This document shows positions 1 to 5,155 of a stretch of 5,383 bases of DNA, piece after piece. The notes beneath the pieces were generated by a model. That model saw nothing but the letters and a program-made list of their open reading frames with translations. It did no database searches and had not been told where the DNA came from. Position 1 is the stretch's first letter; each line of letters begins with the position of its first letter. The stretch comes from Lonsdalea quercina subsp. quercina (lineage in GTDB: Bacteria; Pseudomonadota; Gammaproteobacteria; Enterobacterales; Enterobacteriaceae): assembly GCF_000688655.1 (NCBI RefSeq), contig NZ_JIBO01000023.1:18305-23687 (forward strand), in the 5' to 3' direction. The position numbers and the translations under genes were made by a program.

Positions 1-694
1 CCCGGTGATCTTCCGTGCTGATTTCAGCCAGAGACGCCTGTGTGGCCGGGAAATGGTAGACGAAGGCCGGTTTGTCGCGGCCGATATTAACCTCGACACC
101 CACCGCGAACAGCAGTTGCAGCAGCGTATCGCGATCCTCTTCCTGATGAGCGACGTCACCCACGCCCAGCGTCTCGGCGACTTCACGCAGTTGAGCCTTG
201 TCGGCGGAGAGCGGATCGACGTCCAAATGGCGCTGGAAGGCCTGCTGATAGGTGAGCATTTCAGCGCTTTCGCACTCCAGCACCTGTTGCAGCAGATCGT
301 CCACCTCATTCATCAGGCGGTACATATCATAATGCGGGCGATACCACTCAAGCATCGTGAATTCAGGATTATGATGACGGCCGGATTCTTCGTTGCGGAA
401 GCTGCGCCCCAGCTGATAGATAGGACCGCTGCCCGCCGCCAGTAGGCGTTTCATATGATATTCCGGGCTGGTCATCAGGTAGAGTTTCAAGCCGTCCGCA
501 GCGCCTGGTCCGACATATTGGGTATCGAAGGGAACCAGATGAACGTCTGTGACCGTTGCCTGACTCATGGCGGGGGTTTCCACCTCTAGCACGCCGCGAT
601 CGGAGAAGAAGCGCCGAATTTCGTTCATGATCTCCGCCCGCTTCAACAGATTGGCAATTGGGGCGCTGGGTTGCCAACTTGCCGTTTCGCTCAT
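1..694 (-). CDS. epmA: EF-P--(R)-beta-lysine ligase EpmA, 3' end cut by window
   Basis: EpmA (also PoxA/GenX/YjeA) is a lysyl-tRNA-synthetase-like enzyme that activates (R)-beta-lysine with ATP and attaches it to Lys34 of elongation factor P. Reading the minus strand from the ATG at 694-692 gives 231 codons with no stop before the window edge. E. coli EpmA is about 325 residues, so roughly 94 C-terminal residues, including class II motif 3, lie outside. Visible: the N-terminus [10 protein letters not shown] as in E. coli; a motif-1-like stretch [10 protein letters not shown] at 32-41; [11 protein letters not shown] at 75-85 with Ser76; class II motif 2 [21 protein letters not shown] from 98, with Arg100, Glu102, Glu116 and Tyr118; and ISTEDHR at the cut end. 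It lacks the N-terminal anticodon-binding domain of LysRS, as expected for EpmA. A Shine-Dalgarno GGAG (707-704) sits 9 bases before the ATG. It is divergent from frdA. The family assignment is very secure. Confidence 0.97.
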   Translation of the reverse strand, partial: MSETASWQPSAPIANLLKRAEIMNEIRRFFSDRGVLEVETPAMSQATVTDVHLVPFDTQYVGPGAADGLKLYLMTSPEYHMKRLLAAGSGPIYQLGRSFRNEESGRHHNPEFTMLEWYRPHYDMYRLMNEVDDLLQQVLECESAEMLTYQQAFQRHLDVDPLSADKAQLREVAETLGVGDVAHQEEDRDTLLQLLFAVGVEVNIGRDKPAFVYHFPATQASLAEISTEDHR

Positions 695-755
695 GGTGGT
701 CTACTCCAAAGTCAAAGAGGGGGTGAAGTCTACCCGCATCAGTCCAGCCAAACAA

Positions 756-784
756 ATCATATCCAGTTGAAGATGTTTTAATCA
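756..784 (-). promoter_or_regulatory. candidate epmA promoter
   Basis: On the minus strand TATGAT (761-756) matches five of six bases of the sigma-70 -10 consensus and would start transcription near 750, giving a leader of about 55 bases before the epmA ATG. Seventeen bases upstream is TGATTA (784-779), a poor -35 with two of six matches. The -10 is good but the -35 is weak, so this is only a candidate. Confidence 0.35.
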
Positions 785-793
785 GTAGGGGTA
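781..793 (-). promoter_or_regulatory. pair of NarL-like heptamers
   Basis: Reading the minus strand, TACCCCT (793-787) and TACTGAT (787-781) both fit the NarL heptamer TACYNMT and lie head to tail, sharing one base. NarL represses E. coli frd when nitrate is present, but those sites are close to the promoter. These lie about 150 bases upstream of the inferred frd start, so a role in frd control is uncertain. They could instead act on epmA or be chance matches. Confidence 0.25.
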
Positions 794-800
794 GGTATTT

Positions 801-834
801 ATTAAAGCAATAAAAGTGCTGTTTTTACTTTAAT
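801..834. repeat. AT-rich interrupted inverted repeat
   Basis: ATTAAAG at 801-807 is the exact reverse complement of CTTTAAT at 828-834. Nested inside, TAAAA at 811-815 pairs with TTTTA at 823-827. This gives a 12-base-pair dyad with a three-base bulge (808-810) and a seven-base centre. It lies in the divergent promoter region upstream of the FNR-type promoter. It may be a protein-binding dyad or a side effect of AT richness; I cannot name a binding protein. Confidence 0.4.
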
Positions 835-853
835 TGCATTTTCGATCACGTTT
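832..853. promoter_or_regulatory. weak CRP-like site
   Basis: This 22-base window matches the symmetrical CRP consensus at about 15 positions. The right half (GATCACGTTT, 844-853) is nearly perfect and the left half is poor. Its centre, near 842.5, is about 100 bases upstream of the inferred frd start. The match is half-site quality only. Confidence 0.2.
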
Positions 854-894
854 TACGAACTATTCCTCTCCGCTGGTTAAAAAACAGCAAAATG

Positions 895-943
895 CTGGAT
901 CACATCAAATTTCAGCGACCTTTAAATAGCTATAATCATTTCC
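895..943 (+). promoter_or_regulatory. FNR-type frdABCD promoter
   Basis: A perfect -10 box TATAAT (931-936) predicts a start near 943. There is no -35 box at the usual distance. Instead a 14-base FNR-like site at 895-908 has a perfect right half ATCAA (904-908) and a weak left half, and is centred 41.5 bases before the predicted start, the position of a class II FNR-activated promoter. The E. coli frdA promoter, as I recall it, carries the same TCAAATTTCAG block and the same 22-base gap between the FNR half-site and the -10 box. The layout implies anaerobic activation by FNR. The start site is inferred, not measured. Confidence 0.8.
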
Positions 944-990
944 ACACAAAAAAGAGTGATTTAACGGCTATCCACGGCCGACAGACTTTT

Positions 991-1028
991 TTTCTGCTCC
1001 TCCCAACTCACTAAAAACTGGGCAGAAA
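991..1028 (+). promoter_or_regulatory. hairpin in the frd 5' leader
   Basis: TTTCTGC at 991-997 is the exact reverse complement of GCAGAAA at 1022-1028. A G.U wobble (998/1021) and a C-G pair (999/1020) extend the stem to nine pairs around a 20-base loop. The second arm is followed by AATAAATCC, not a run of T, so this does not look like an intrinsic terminator. It would form in the leader about 70 bases before the frdA start codon. A role in mRNA stability or leader folding is inference. Confidence 0.5.
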
Positions 1029-1050
1029 TAAATCCAATATTCACATTACG

Positions 1051-1087
1051 CATTATTTTCTTATTTTATCTTATTTAACTTATGTAA
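1051..1087 (+). promoter_or_regulatory. AU-rich leader tract before the frdA ribosome binding site
   Basis: The last part of the frd leader is almost pure A/T, with CTTATTT repeated at 1060-1066 and 1070-1076 and CTTAT again at 1079-1083, a spacing of about 10 bases. It ends just before GGAGG (1090-1094). Such unstructured U-rich tracts upstream of a Shine-Dalgarno can help ribosomal protein S1 load mRNA and can also bind Hfq. Both roles are inferred here. Confidence 0.4.
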
Positions 1088-1100
1088 CTGGAGGAATGCA

Positions 1101-2897
1101 GTGCAGACCTTTAATGCCGACTTGGCCATTATCGGGGCCGGGGGCGCTGGCTTACGCGCAGCAATTGCTGCAGCCGAAGCTAATCCCCAACTGAAGATTG
1201 CGCTGATCTCAAAAGTCTATCCAATGCGGAGCCATACCGTGGCCGCAGAAGGAGGATCGGCTGCGGTCACTCAGGATCACGATAGCTTTGACTTCCATTT
1301 CCAGGATACTGTCGCCGGCGGCGACTGGCTCTGCGAACAGGACGTCGTCGACCAATTTGTTCACGAGTGCCCACGTGAAATGATTCAGATGGAACAGTGG
1401 GGTTGCCCGTGGAGTCGTAAACCGGATGGTTCGATCAACGTACGCCGTTTCGGCGGTATGAAGATTGAACGAACCTGGTTCGCGGCGGACAAAACCGGTT
1501 TCCATATGCTGCACACTTTGTTCCAGACTTCGCTGAAATACCCGCAAATTCAGCGTTTCGACGAACACTTCGTGCTGGATATTCTGGTCGATGAGGGTCA
1601 CGCGCGCGGCGTAGTCGCCATCAACATGATGGAAGGCGAGCTGGTGCAGATCCGCGCCAACGCCGTCATCATGGCGACTGGCGGCGCCGGACGTGTGTAC
1701 CGTTATAACACTAACGGCGGCATCGTCACCGGCGACGGCATGGGCATGGCGTTCCGCCACGGCGTGCCGCTGCGCGATATGGAGTTCGTACAGTATCACC
1801 CGACCGGCCTGCCCGGCTCCGGCATCCTGATGACCGAGGGCTGCCGCGGCGAAGGCGGCATCATGGTCAACAAAGACGGCTACCGCTATCTGCAGGATTA
1901 CGGCATGGGACCGGAAACGCCGCTGGGTCAGCCGAAAAACAAATACATGGAGCTGGGGCCGCGCGATAAGGTGTCTCAGGCATTCTGGCATGAGTGGCGC
2001 GCCGGGCGCACCATCTCTACCCCGCTGGGCGATGTGGTCTACCTCGACCTGCGTCACCTGGGCGAGAAGAAACTGAAAGAGCGCCTGCCTTTCATCTGCG
2101 AGCTTGCCAAAGCCTACGTCGGCGTCGATCCCGTCAAAGAACCTATCCCGATTCGCCCTACCGCGCATTACACCATGGGCGGCATCGAAACCGATCAGCA
2201 GTGTGAAACGCGTATCAAAGGCCTATTCGCCGCCGGTGAATGTTCCTCCGTCGGCCTGCACGGCGCCAACCGTCTAGGCTCCAACTCCCTCGCAGAGCTA
2301 GTGGTCTTCGGCCGTTTGGCGGGCGAACACGCAGTACGGCGCTCTCAGGAAGCGACGCCCGCCAATACCAGCGCGCTGGATGCGCAGGCACGCGACGTGG
2401 AGAAGAAGCTGCATGACTTGATGAATCAGGAAGGTACGGAAAGCTGGTCGAAAATTCGTGATGAGATGGGAATGACGATGGAAGAAGGCTGCGGTATCTA
2501 TCGCACCACCGACCTGATGCAAAAAACCGTCGATAAGCTGGCCGAACTGAAAGAACGTTTTAAACGCGTCAAAATCAGCGACCACTCCAGCGTGTTTAAC
2601 ACCGACCTGCTCTACACCATCGAACTCGGCCATGGACTGGACGTGGCGGAATGTATGGCGCACTCCGCGATTAACCGCAAAGAGTCCCGCGGCGCCCACC
2701 AGCGTCTTGACGAGGGTTGCACCGAACGTGACGACGTTAATTACCTGAAGCATACGCTGGCGTTCCATAGCCAGGACGGCGCTCCGCGTCTTGAATATAG
2801 CGACGTGAAGATCACCAAACTGCCGCCAGCGAAACGCGTTTACGGCGGTGAAGCCGATGCTCAGGAGAAAAGTAAGAAGGAGCAAGCGAATGGCTGA
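1101..2897 (+). CDS. frdA: Fumarate reductase flavoprotein subunit FrdA
   Basis: FrdA is the catalytic subunit of menaquinol:fumarate reductase. It reduces fumarate to succinate on the cytoplasmic face of the inner membrane during anaerobic respiration. The 598-residue protein (E. coli about 602) opens with a dinucleotide-binding GAGGAG at 12-17. The SHTVAAEGG motif carries His45, the site of covalent FAD attachment (counting Met1). Active-site residues seen are His233 (YHPTG), Glu246 and Arg249 (TEGCRGEGG), Arg288 (GPRDKVSQA), His356 (HYTMGG) and Arg391 (GANRLGSNS). The charged C-terminal tail ([11 protein letters not shown]) is the variable part. The start is GTG, as I recall for E. coli, with GGAGG (1090-1094) six bases upstream; the ATG at 1096 is out of frame and too close to that site. 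The stop overlaps frdB by 8 bases. The SHTVAAEGG and GANRLGSNS motifs are shared with SdhA, but the neighbours FrdC and FrdD settle the identity. Confidence 0.99.
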   Translation: MQTFNADLAIIGAGGAGLRAAIAAAEANPQLKIALISKVYPMRSHTVAAEGGSAAVTQDHDSFDFHFQDTVAGGDWLCEQDVVDQFVHECPREMIQMEQWGCPWSRKPDGSINVRRFGGMKIERTWFAADKTGFHMLHTLFQTSLKYPQIQRFDEHFVLDILVDEGHARGVVAINMMEGELVQIRANAVIMATGGAGRVYRYNTNGGIVTGDGMGMAFRHGVPLRDMEFVQYHPTGLPGSGILMTEGCRGEGGIMVNKDGYRYLQDYGMGPETPLGQPKNKYMELGPRDKVSQAFWHEWRAGRTISTPLGDVVYLDLRHLGEKKLKERLPFICELAKAYVGVDPVKEPIPIRPTAHYTMGGIETDQQCETRIKGLFAAGECSSVGLHGANRLGSNSLAELVVFGRLAGEHAVRRSQEATPANTSALDAQARDVEKKLHDLMNQEGTESWSKIRDEMGMTMEEGCGIYRTTDLMQKTVDKLAELKERFKRVKISDHSSVFNTDLLYTIELGHGLDVAECMAHSAINRKESRGAHQRLDEGCTERDDVNYLKHTLAFHSQDGAPRLEYSDVKITKLPPAKRVYGGEADAQEKSKKEQANG

Positions 2898-3624
2898 GAT
2901 GCAAACCCTGAAAATGGAAGTCATGCGCTATAACCCGGAGCAGGACAGTGCGCCGCACTTCGAAACGTATGAAGTGCCGTACAACAAGCAGACCTCCTTG
3001 CTTGATGCGCTGGGTTATATCAAAGACAACCTGGCGCCGGATCTGTCTTACCGTTGGTCCTGTCGTATGGCGATCTGCGGCTCCTGCGGCATGATGGTCA
3101 ACAACGTGCCGAAGCTGGCCTGTAAGATCTTCCTGCGCGACTATACCGACGGCCTGAAAGTGGAAGCGCTAGGTAACTTCCCCATTGAGCGCGATTTGGT
3201 GGTGGATATGACTCACTTCATTGAGAGTCTGGAAGCCATCAAGCCGTATATTCTCGGCAATGATCGCAAACCGGAAGACGGCGCCAACAATCAGACACCG
3301 GCGCAGATGGCGAAATACCATCAGTTCTCCGGCTGCATCAACTGCGGGTTATGCTACGCCGCCTGCCCTCAGTTTGGTCTGAACCCGGAGTTCATCGGCC
3401 CCGCCGCCATTACGCTGGCGCACCGCTACAATCTCGACAATCGCGATCATGGTAAGAAAGCACGCATGCCACAGTTGAACAGCGATAACGGCGTATGGTC
3501 CTGTACTTTTGTCGGTTACTGCTCCGAAGTGTGTCCGAAGCACGTCGATCCCGCCGCTGCCATCCAGCAAGGCAAGGTCGAAAGCGCCAAAGATTTCATG
3601 ATCGCTATGCTGAAACCACAATAA
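2890..3624 (+). CDS. frdB: Fumarate reductase iron-sulfur subunit FrdB
   Basis: FrdB carries electrons from menaquinol at the membrane anchor to the FAD of FrdA through three iron-sulfur clusters. The 244-residue protein has the length of E. coli FrdB. An N-terminal plant-ferredoxin-like domain has the [2Fe-2S] ligands Cys58, Cys63, Cys66 and Cys78 ([11 protein letters not shown], then KLAC). The C-terminal domain has [12 protein letters not shown] with Cys149, Cys152, Cys155 and Cys159, plus Cys205, Cys211 and Cys215, which supply the [4Fe-4S] and [3Fe-4S] clusters. All ligands expected from the family are present. The start at 2890 gives the conserved MAEM N-terminus and has AAGGAG (2877-2882) seven bases upstream. 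An in-frame ATG at 2848 would add 14 basic residues and lie deep in frdA, so I rejected it. The 8-base overlap with frdA suggests translational coupling. Confidence 0.99.
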   Translation: MAEMQTLKMEVMRYNPEQDSAPHFETYEVPYNKQTSLLDALGYIKDNLAPDLSYRWSCRMAICGSCGMMVNNVPKLACKIFLRDYTDGLKVEALGNFPIERDLVVDMTHFIESLEAIKPYILGNDRKPEDGANNQTPAQMAKYHQFSGCINCGLCYAACPQFGLNPEFIGPAAITLAHRYNLDNRDHGKKARMPQLNSDNGVWSCTFVGYCSEVCPKHVDPAAAIQQGKVESAKDFMIAMLKPQ

Positions 3625-3640
3625 GAGAGGGAGGCAAACA

Positions 3641-4036
3641 ATGACAACCAAACGTAAAGCGTATGTCCGTGGCATGACGCCGACCTGGTGGCAGAAGCTG
3701 GGATATTACCGCTTCTATATGTTGCGCGAAGGAACCGCGATTCCGGCTGTGTGGTTCAGTATCGTGCTGTTGTACGGCGTTTTCGCACTGAAACACGGCG
3801 TAGAAGGCTGGGTGGGCTTCGTCAGCTTCCTGCAAAACCCCGTGGTGCTGTTCATCAACATCATCGCGCTGCTGGCGGCGGCTCTCCAGACCAAAACCTG
3901 GTTCGATCTGGCGCCAAAAGCCACCATTATTGTGATCAAAGATGAAAAGATGGGTCCGGAGCCGATCGTTAAAGCGCTGTGGATCGTGACCGTGGTAGTC
4001 ACGCTGGCGATACTGGCTATCGCCTTGCTGTACTGA
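3641..4036 (+). CDS. frdC: Fumarate reductase membrane anchor subunit FrdC
   Basis: FrdC is one of two small hydrophobic anchors that hold FrdAB on the inner membrane and bind menaquinol; unlike many relatives, the E. coli-type enzyme has no haem. The protein has 131 residues, the same as in E. coli. Three membrane helices are visible, at about 31-52, 62-83 and 107-131. Near the start of helix 1, YMLREGTA holds Arg29 and Glu30, equivalent to E. coli Arg28 and Glu29, the latter important for quinol oxidation. The loop KDEKMGPEP (100-108) matches the family. The odd feature is Gln83 in LQTKTW, where I recall His82 in E. coli. The ATG at 3641 follows the frdB stop by 16 bases, with GGAGG (3630-3634) six bases upstream. 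Confidence 0.98.
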   Translation: MTTKRKAYVRGMTPTWWQKLGYYRFYMLREGTAIPAVWFSIVLLYGVFALKHGVEGWVGFVSFLQNPVVLFINIIALLAAALQTKTWFDLAPKATIIVIKDEKMGPEPIVKALWIVTVVVTLAILAIALLY

Positions 4037-4050
4037 TCAGGAGGAATAAC

Positions 4051-4407
4051 GTGATTAATCAAACGCCAAAACGTTCGGATGAACCGCCTTTCTGGGGGCT
4101 GTTCGGCGCCGGTGGCATGTGGAGCGCCATTTTCGGGCCGGTCATCGTCCTGCTGGTCGGTATTCTGCTGCCAATGGGGCTGTTCCCGGACGCGCTGTCC
4201 TACGACCGCATTGCGGCATTCAGCCATAGCCTCATTGGCCGGGTGTTCCTGCTGCTGATGATCGTGCTGCCCCTCTGGTGCGGCCTGCACCGCATCCATC
4301 ACGCCATGCACGACCTCAAAATTCACGTGCCGGCAGGGAAATGGGTCTTTTACGGACTGGCCGCCATTCTGACGGTGGTCACCGTTATCGGGCTCGTCAC
4401 GCTCTAA
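4051..4407 (+). CDS. frdD: Fumarate reductase membrane anchor subunit FrdD
   Basis: FrdD pairs with FrdC as the membrane anchor and helps form the menaquinol sites. The 118-residue protein is one residue shorter than my recollection of E. coli FrdD; the missing residue is a glycine in the LFP-DALS turn near 46. Three membrane helices are visible, at about 18-45, 57-80 and 98-118. Conserved signatures include KRSDEP (7-12), Trp15, [14 protein letters not shown] (75-88) with Arg81 and His84, and [11 protein letters not shown] (92-102). His59 replaces the Gln I recall in E. coli. The start is a GTG at 4051, chosen because it gives the family N-terminus [12 protein letters not shown] and has AGGAGG (4039-4044) six bases upstream; the in-frame ATG at 3979 lies inside frdC. 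The frdC stop is 14 bases away, and a terminator follows. Confidence 0.98.
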   Translation: MINQTPKRSDEPPFWGLFGAGGMWSAIFGPVIVLLVGILLPMGLFPDALSYDRIAAFSHSLIGRVFLLLMIVLPLWCGLHRIHHAMHDLKIHVPAGKWVFYGLAAILTVVTVIGLVTL

Positions 4408-4424
4408 AACCCCGCCCCCAAAGC

Positions 4425-4451
4425 AACGGTCTGCCTGTGCAGGCCGTTTTT
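4425..4451 (+). terminator. intrinsic terminator of frdABCD
   Basis: AACGGTCTGC (4425-4434) pairs with GCAGGCCGTT (4439-4448), with a single G.U wobble and a CTGT loop, followed directly by T's to 4451. It lies 17 bases after the frdD stop. This is a textbook Rho-independent terminator and separates frd from blc. Confidence 0.93.
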
Positions 4452-4453
4452 CA

Positions 4454-4489
4454 TTGCCAGTCCGGCAAACGCTTCCTACCCTTAACGTC
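4454..4489 (+). promoter_or_regulatory. candidate sigma-S-type blc promoter
   Basis: CTACCCTTAA at 4476-4485 fits the sigma-S extended -10 pattern CTAYRCTTAA at nine of ten positions. TTGCCA at 4454-4459, seventeen bases before the -10 hexamer, matches five of six bases of the -35 consensus. Transcription would begin near 4489, about 43 bases before the blc ATG. As I recall, E. coli blc is induced in stationary phase through RpoS, which fits. The -10 hexamer is poor for sigma-70. Confidence 0.55.
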
Positions 4490-4498
4490 ATCACTCTC

Positions 4499-4510
4499 AA
4501 ACCATGGTTT
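4499..4510. repeat. perfect 12-base palindrome before blc
   Basis: AAACCATGGTTT is its own reverse complement. It lies between the inferred blc start and the ribosome binding site GGAGG (4517-4521), where an operator could sit. A related half, CCGTGG (4513-4518), follows CCATGG (4502-4507) eleven bases later. I do not recognise a regulator for it. Confidence 0.4.
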
Positions 4511-4531
4511 ATCCGTGGAGGACAAAAACCG

Positions 4532-5083
4532 ATGAAAAAATGGAAAACGCTGGTGGCGGCAATGACGTCCTTGTTCTCCTCCGCCTGCAGTACGACGCCG
4601 CCGGAGAACGTCGATGTCGTAAAAAACTTCGATATTCACCGCTATCTCGGCACCTGGTACGAAATTGCCCGTCTCGACCACCGCTTCGAACGCGGGTTAG
4701 ATCGCGTGACGGCGACTTATCACCCGCGCGAGGACGGCGGCATTACCGTGACCAATCGCGGCTTTCATTCGCAGCAGCAGCGTTGGAAAGAGAGTACGGG
4801 CAAAGGTTATTTGACTGGCGATCCCGGGACGGCATCGCTGAAGGTCTCTTTTTTCGGGCCATTTTACGGTAGCTATAATGTGATAGCGCTGGACGAGGCT
4901 TATCGCTACGCCATGATTTGCGGGCCTAACCGTAACTACCTGTGGATCTTATCTCGCACGCCCACGCTGGACGACGCGGTGAAACAAGAACTGCTGGCGA
5001 CCGCCAGACGCTATGGTTTTGACACGGAACAACTTATTTGGGTTAATCAATCGGATGAGGATGTTGCGGGGGCGAAGCATTGA
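4532..5083 (+). CDS. blc: Outer-membrane lipoprotein Blc (bacterial lipocalin)
   Basis: Blc is a lipid-binding lipocalin anchored in the outer membrane, thought to help store or transport phospholipids under envelope stress. The 183-residue protein has a short lipoprotein signal MKKWKTLVAAMTSLFSSAC with the acylated Cys at 19. The lipobox is loose (Ser at -3 rather than Leu or Val) but still fits the general lipoprotein pattern, and Ser at +2 favours outer-membrane sorting. The lipocalin signature NFDIHRYLGTWYEIAR (32-47) carries the G-x-W at 40-42. SFFGPFYGSYNVIALD (106-121) and CGPNRNYLWILSRTP (130-144) follow as in E. coli Blc. The start at 4532 has GGAGG (4517-4521) ten bases upstream; an in-frame ATG at 4454 would put 26 residues before the signal peptide and was rejected. 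The gene appears to have its own promoter and is convergent with efp. Confidence 0.97.
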   Translation: MKKWKTLVAAMTSLFSSACSTTPPENVDVVKNFDIHRYLGTWYEIARLDHRFERGLDRVTATYHPREDGGITVTNRGFHSQQQRWKESTGKGYLTGDPGTASLKVSFFGPFYGSYNVIALDEAYRYAMICGPNRNYLWILSRTPTLDDAVKQELLATARRYGFDTEQLIWVNQSDEDVAGAKH

Positions 5084-5103
5084 CGGGACTCTGGACGGGG
5101 ACC

Positions 5104-5146
5104 CAACGGTATGATTCATACCGCTGCAGGAAAGCAACGGTATGAT
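5104..5146. repeat. direct and inverted repeat between blc and efp
   Basis: CAACGGTATGAT occurs twice, at 5104-5115 and 5135-5146, exactly 31 bases apart. Between them CATACCG (5117-5123) is the reverse complement of the shared CGGTATG core. The first copy and the inverted copy form a seven-pair hairpin with a three-base loop (5107-5123). The inverted copy could instead pair with the second copy (eight pairs, 5116-5123 with 5138-5145). Neither hairpin is followed by a T run on either strand, so this is not a canonical terminator, although it occupies the convergent gap where one is expected. Confidence 0.8.
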
Positions 5147-5155
5147 GCGGAGAGA

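Larger units (their letters stand above)
695..1100. other. epmA-frdA divergent intergenic region
   Basis: These 406 bases between the divergent starts of epmA and frdA hold no convincing gene. The middle and right parts are strongly AT-rich compared with the flanking genes. From left to right I see the epmA Shine-Dalgarno (704-707), a candidate epmA -10 box (756-761), two NarL-like heptamers (781-793), an AT-rich dyad (801-834), a weak CRP-like site (832-853), a small CAGCA/TGCTG inverted repeat (885-897), the FNR-type frd promoter (895-943), and a 158-base frd leader with a hairpin (991-1028) and an AU-rich tract (1051-1087). The promoter is well supported; the other elements are pattern matches of varying strength. 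Confidence 0.9.

Noticed and set aside
5..445. Plus-strand open frame of 146 codons opposite epmA
   Set aside because: It overlaps the well-conserved epmA coding strand, is rich in shadow-type residues, and shows no known motif.
892..1014. Plus-strand frame of 40 codons (MLDHIKFQRP...) across the frd promoter
   Set aside because: Its start lies upstream of the inferred frd transcription start, it has no Shine-Dalgarno, and it covers the FNR site and -10 box.
1209..2168. Long open frame (319 codons) on the minus strand inside frdA
   Set aside because: It is antisense to a certain gene, has no recognisable domain, and is explained by the codon bias of frdA. I saw no ribosome binding site or promoter for it.
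2848..2889. Upstream in-frame ATG extending frdB by 14 codons
   Set aside because: The extra residues are basic, read through frdA in another frame, and have no ribosome binding site. The start at 2890 gives the family N-terminus.
3979..4050. Upstream in-frame ATG extending frdD by 24 codons
   Set aside because: It lies inside frdC, while the GTG at 4051 has AGGAGG six bases upstream and gives the conserved [12 protein letters not shown] start.
3715..4500. Minus-strand frame of 261 codons across frdC and frdD
   Set aside because: It is antisense to two certain membrane-protein genes and to the terminator, has no domain, and is low in hydrophobic order.
4454..4531. Upstream in-frame ATG extending blc by 26 codons
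   Set aside because: It would bury the lipoprotein signal peptide, lies upstream of the inferred promoter start, and lacks a ribosome binding site.
5107..5123. Hairpin considered as a blc or efp terminator
   Set aside because: It has no T run after it on either strand, so I list it as a repeat rather than an intrinsic terminator.
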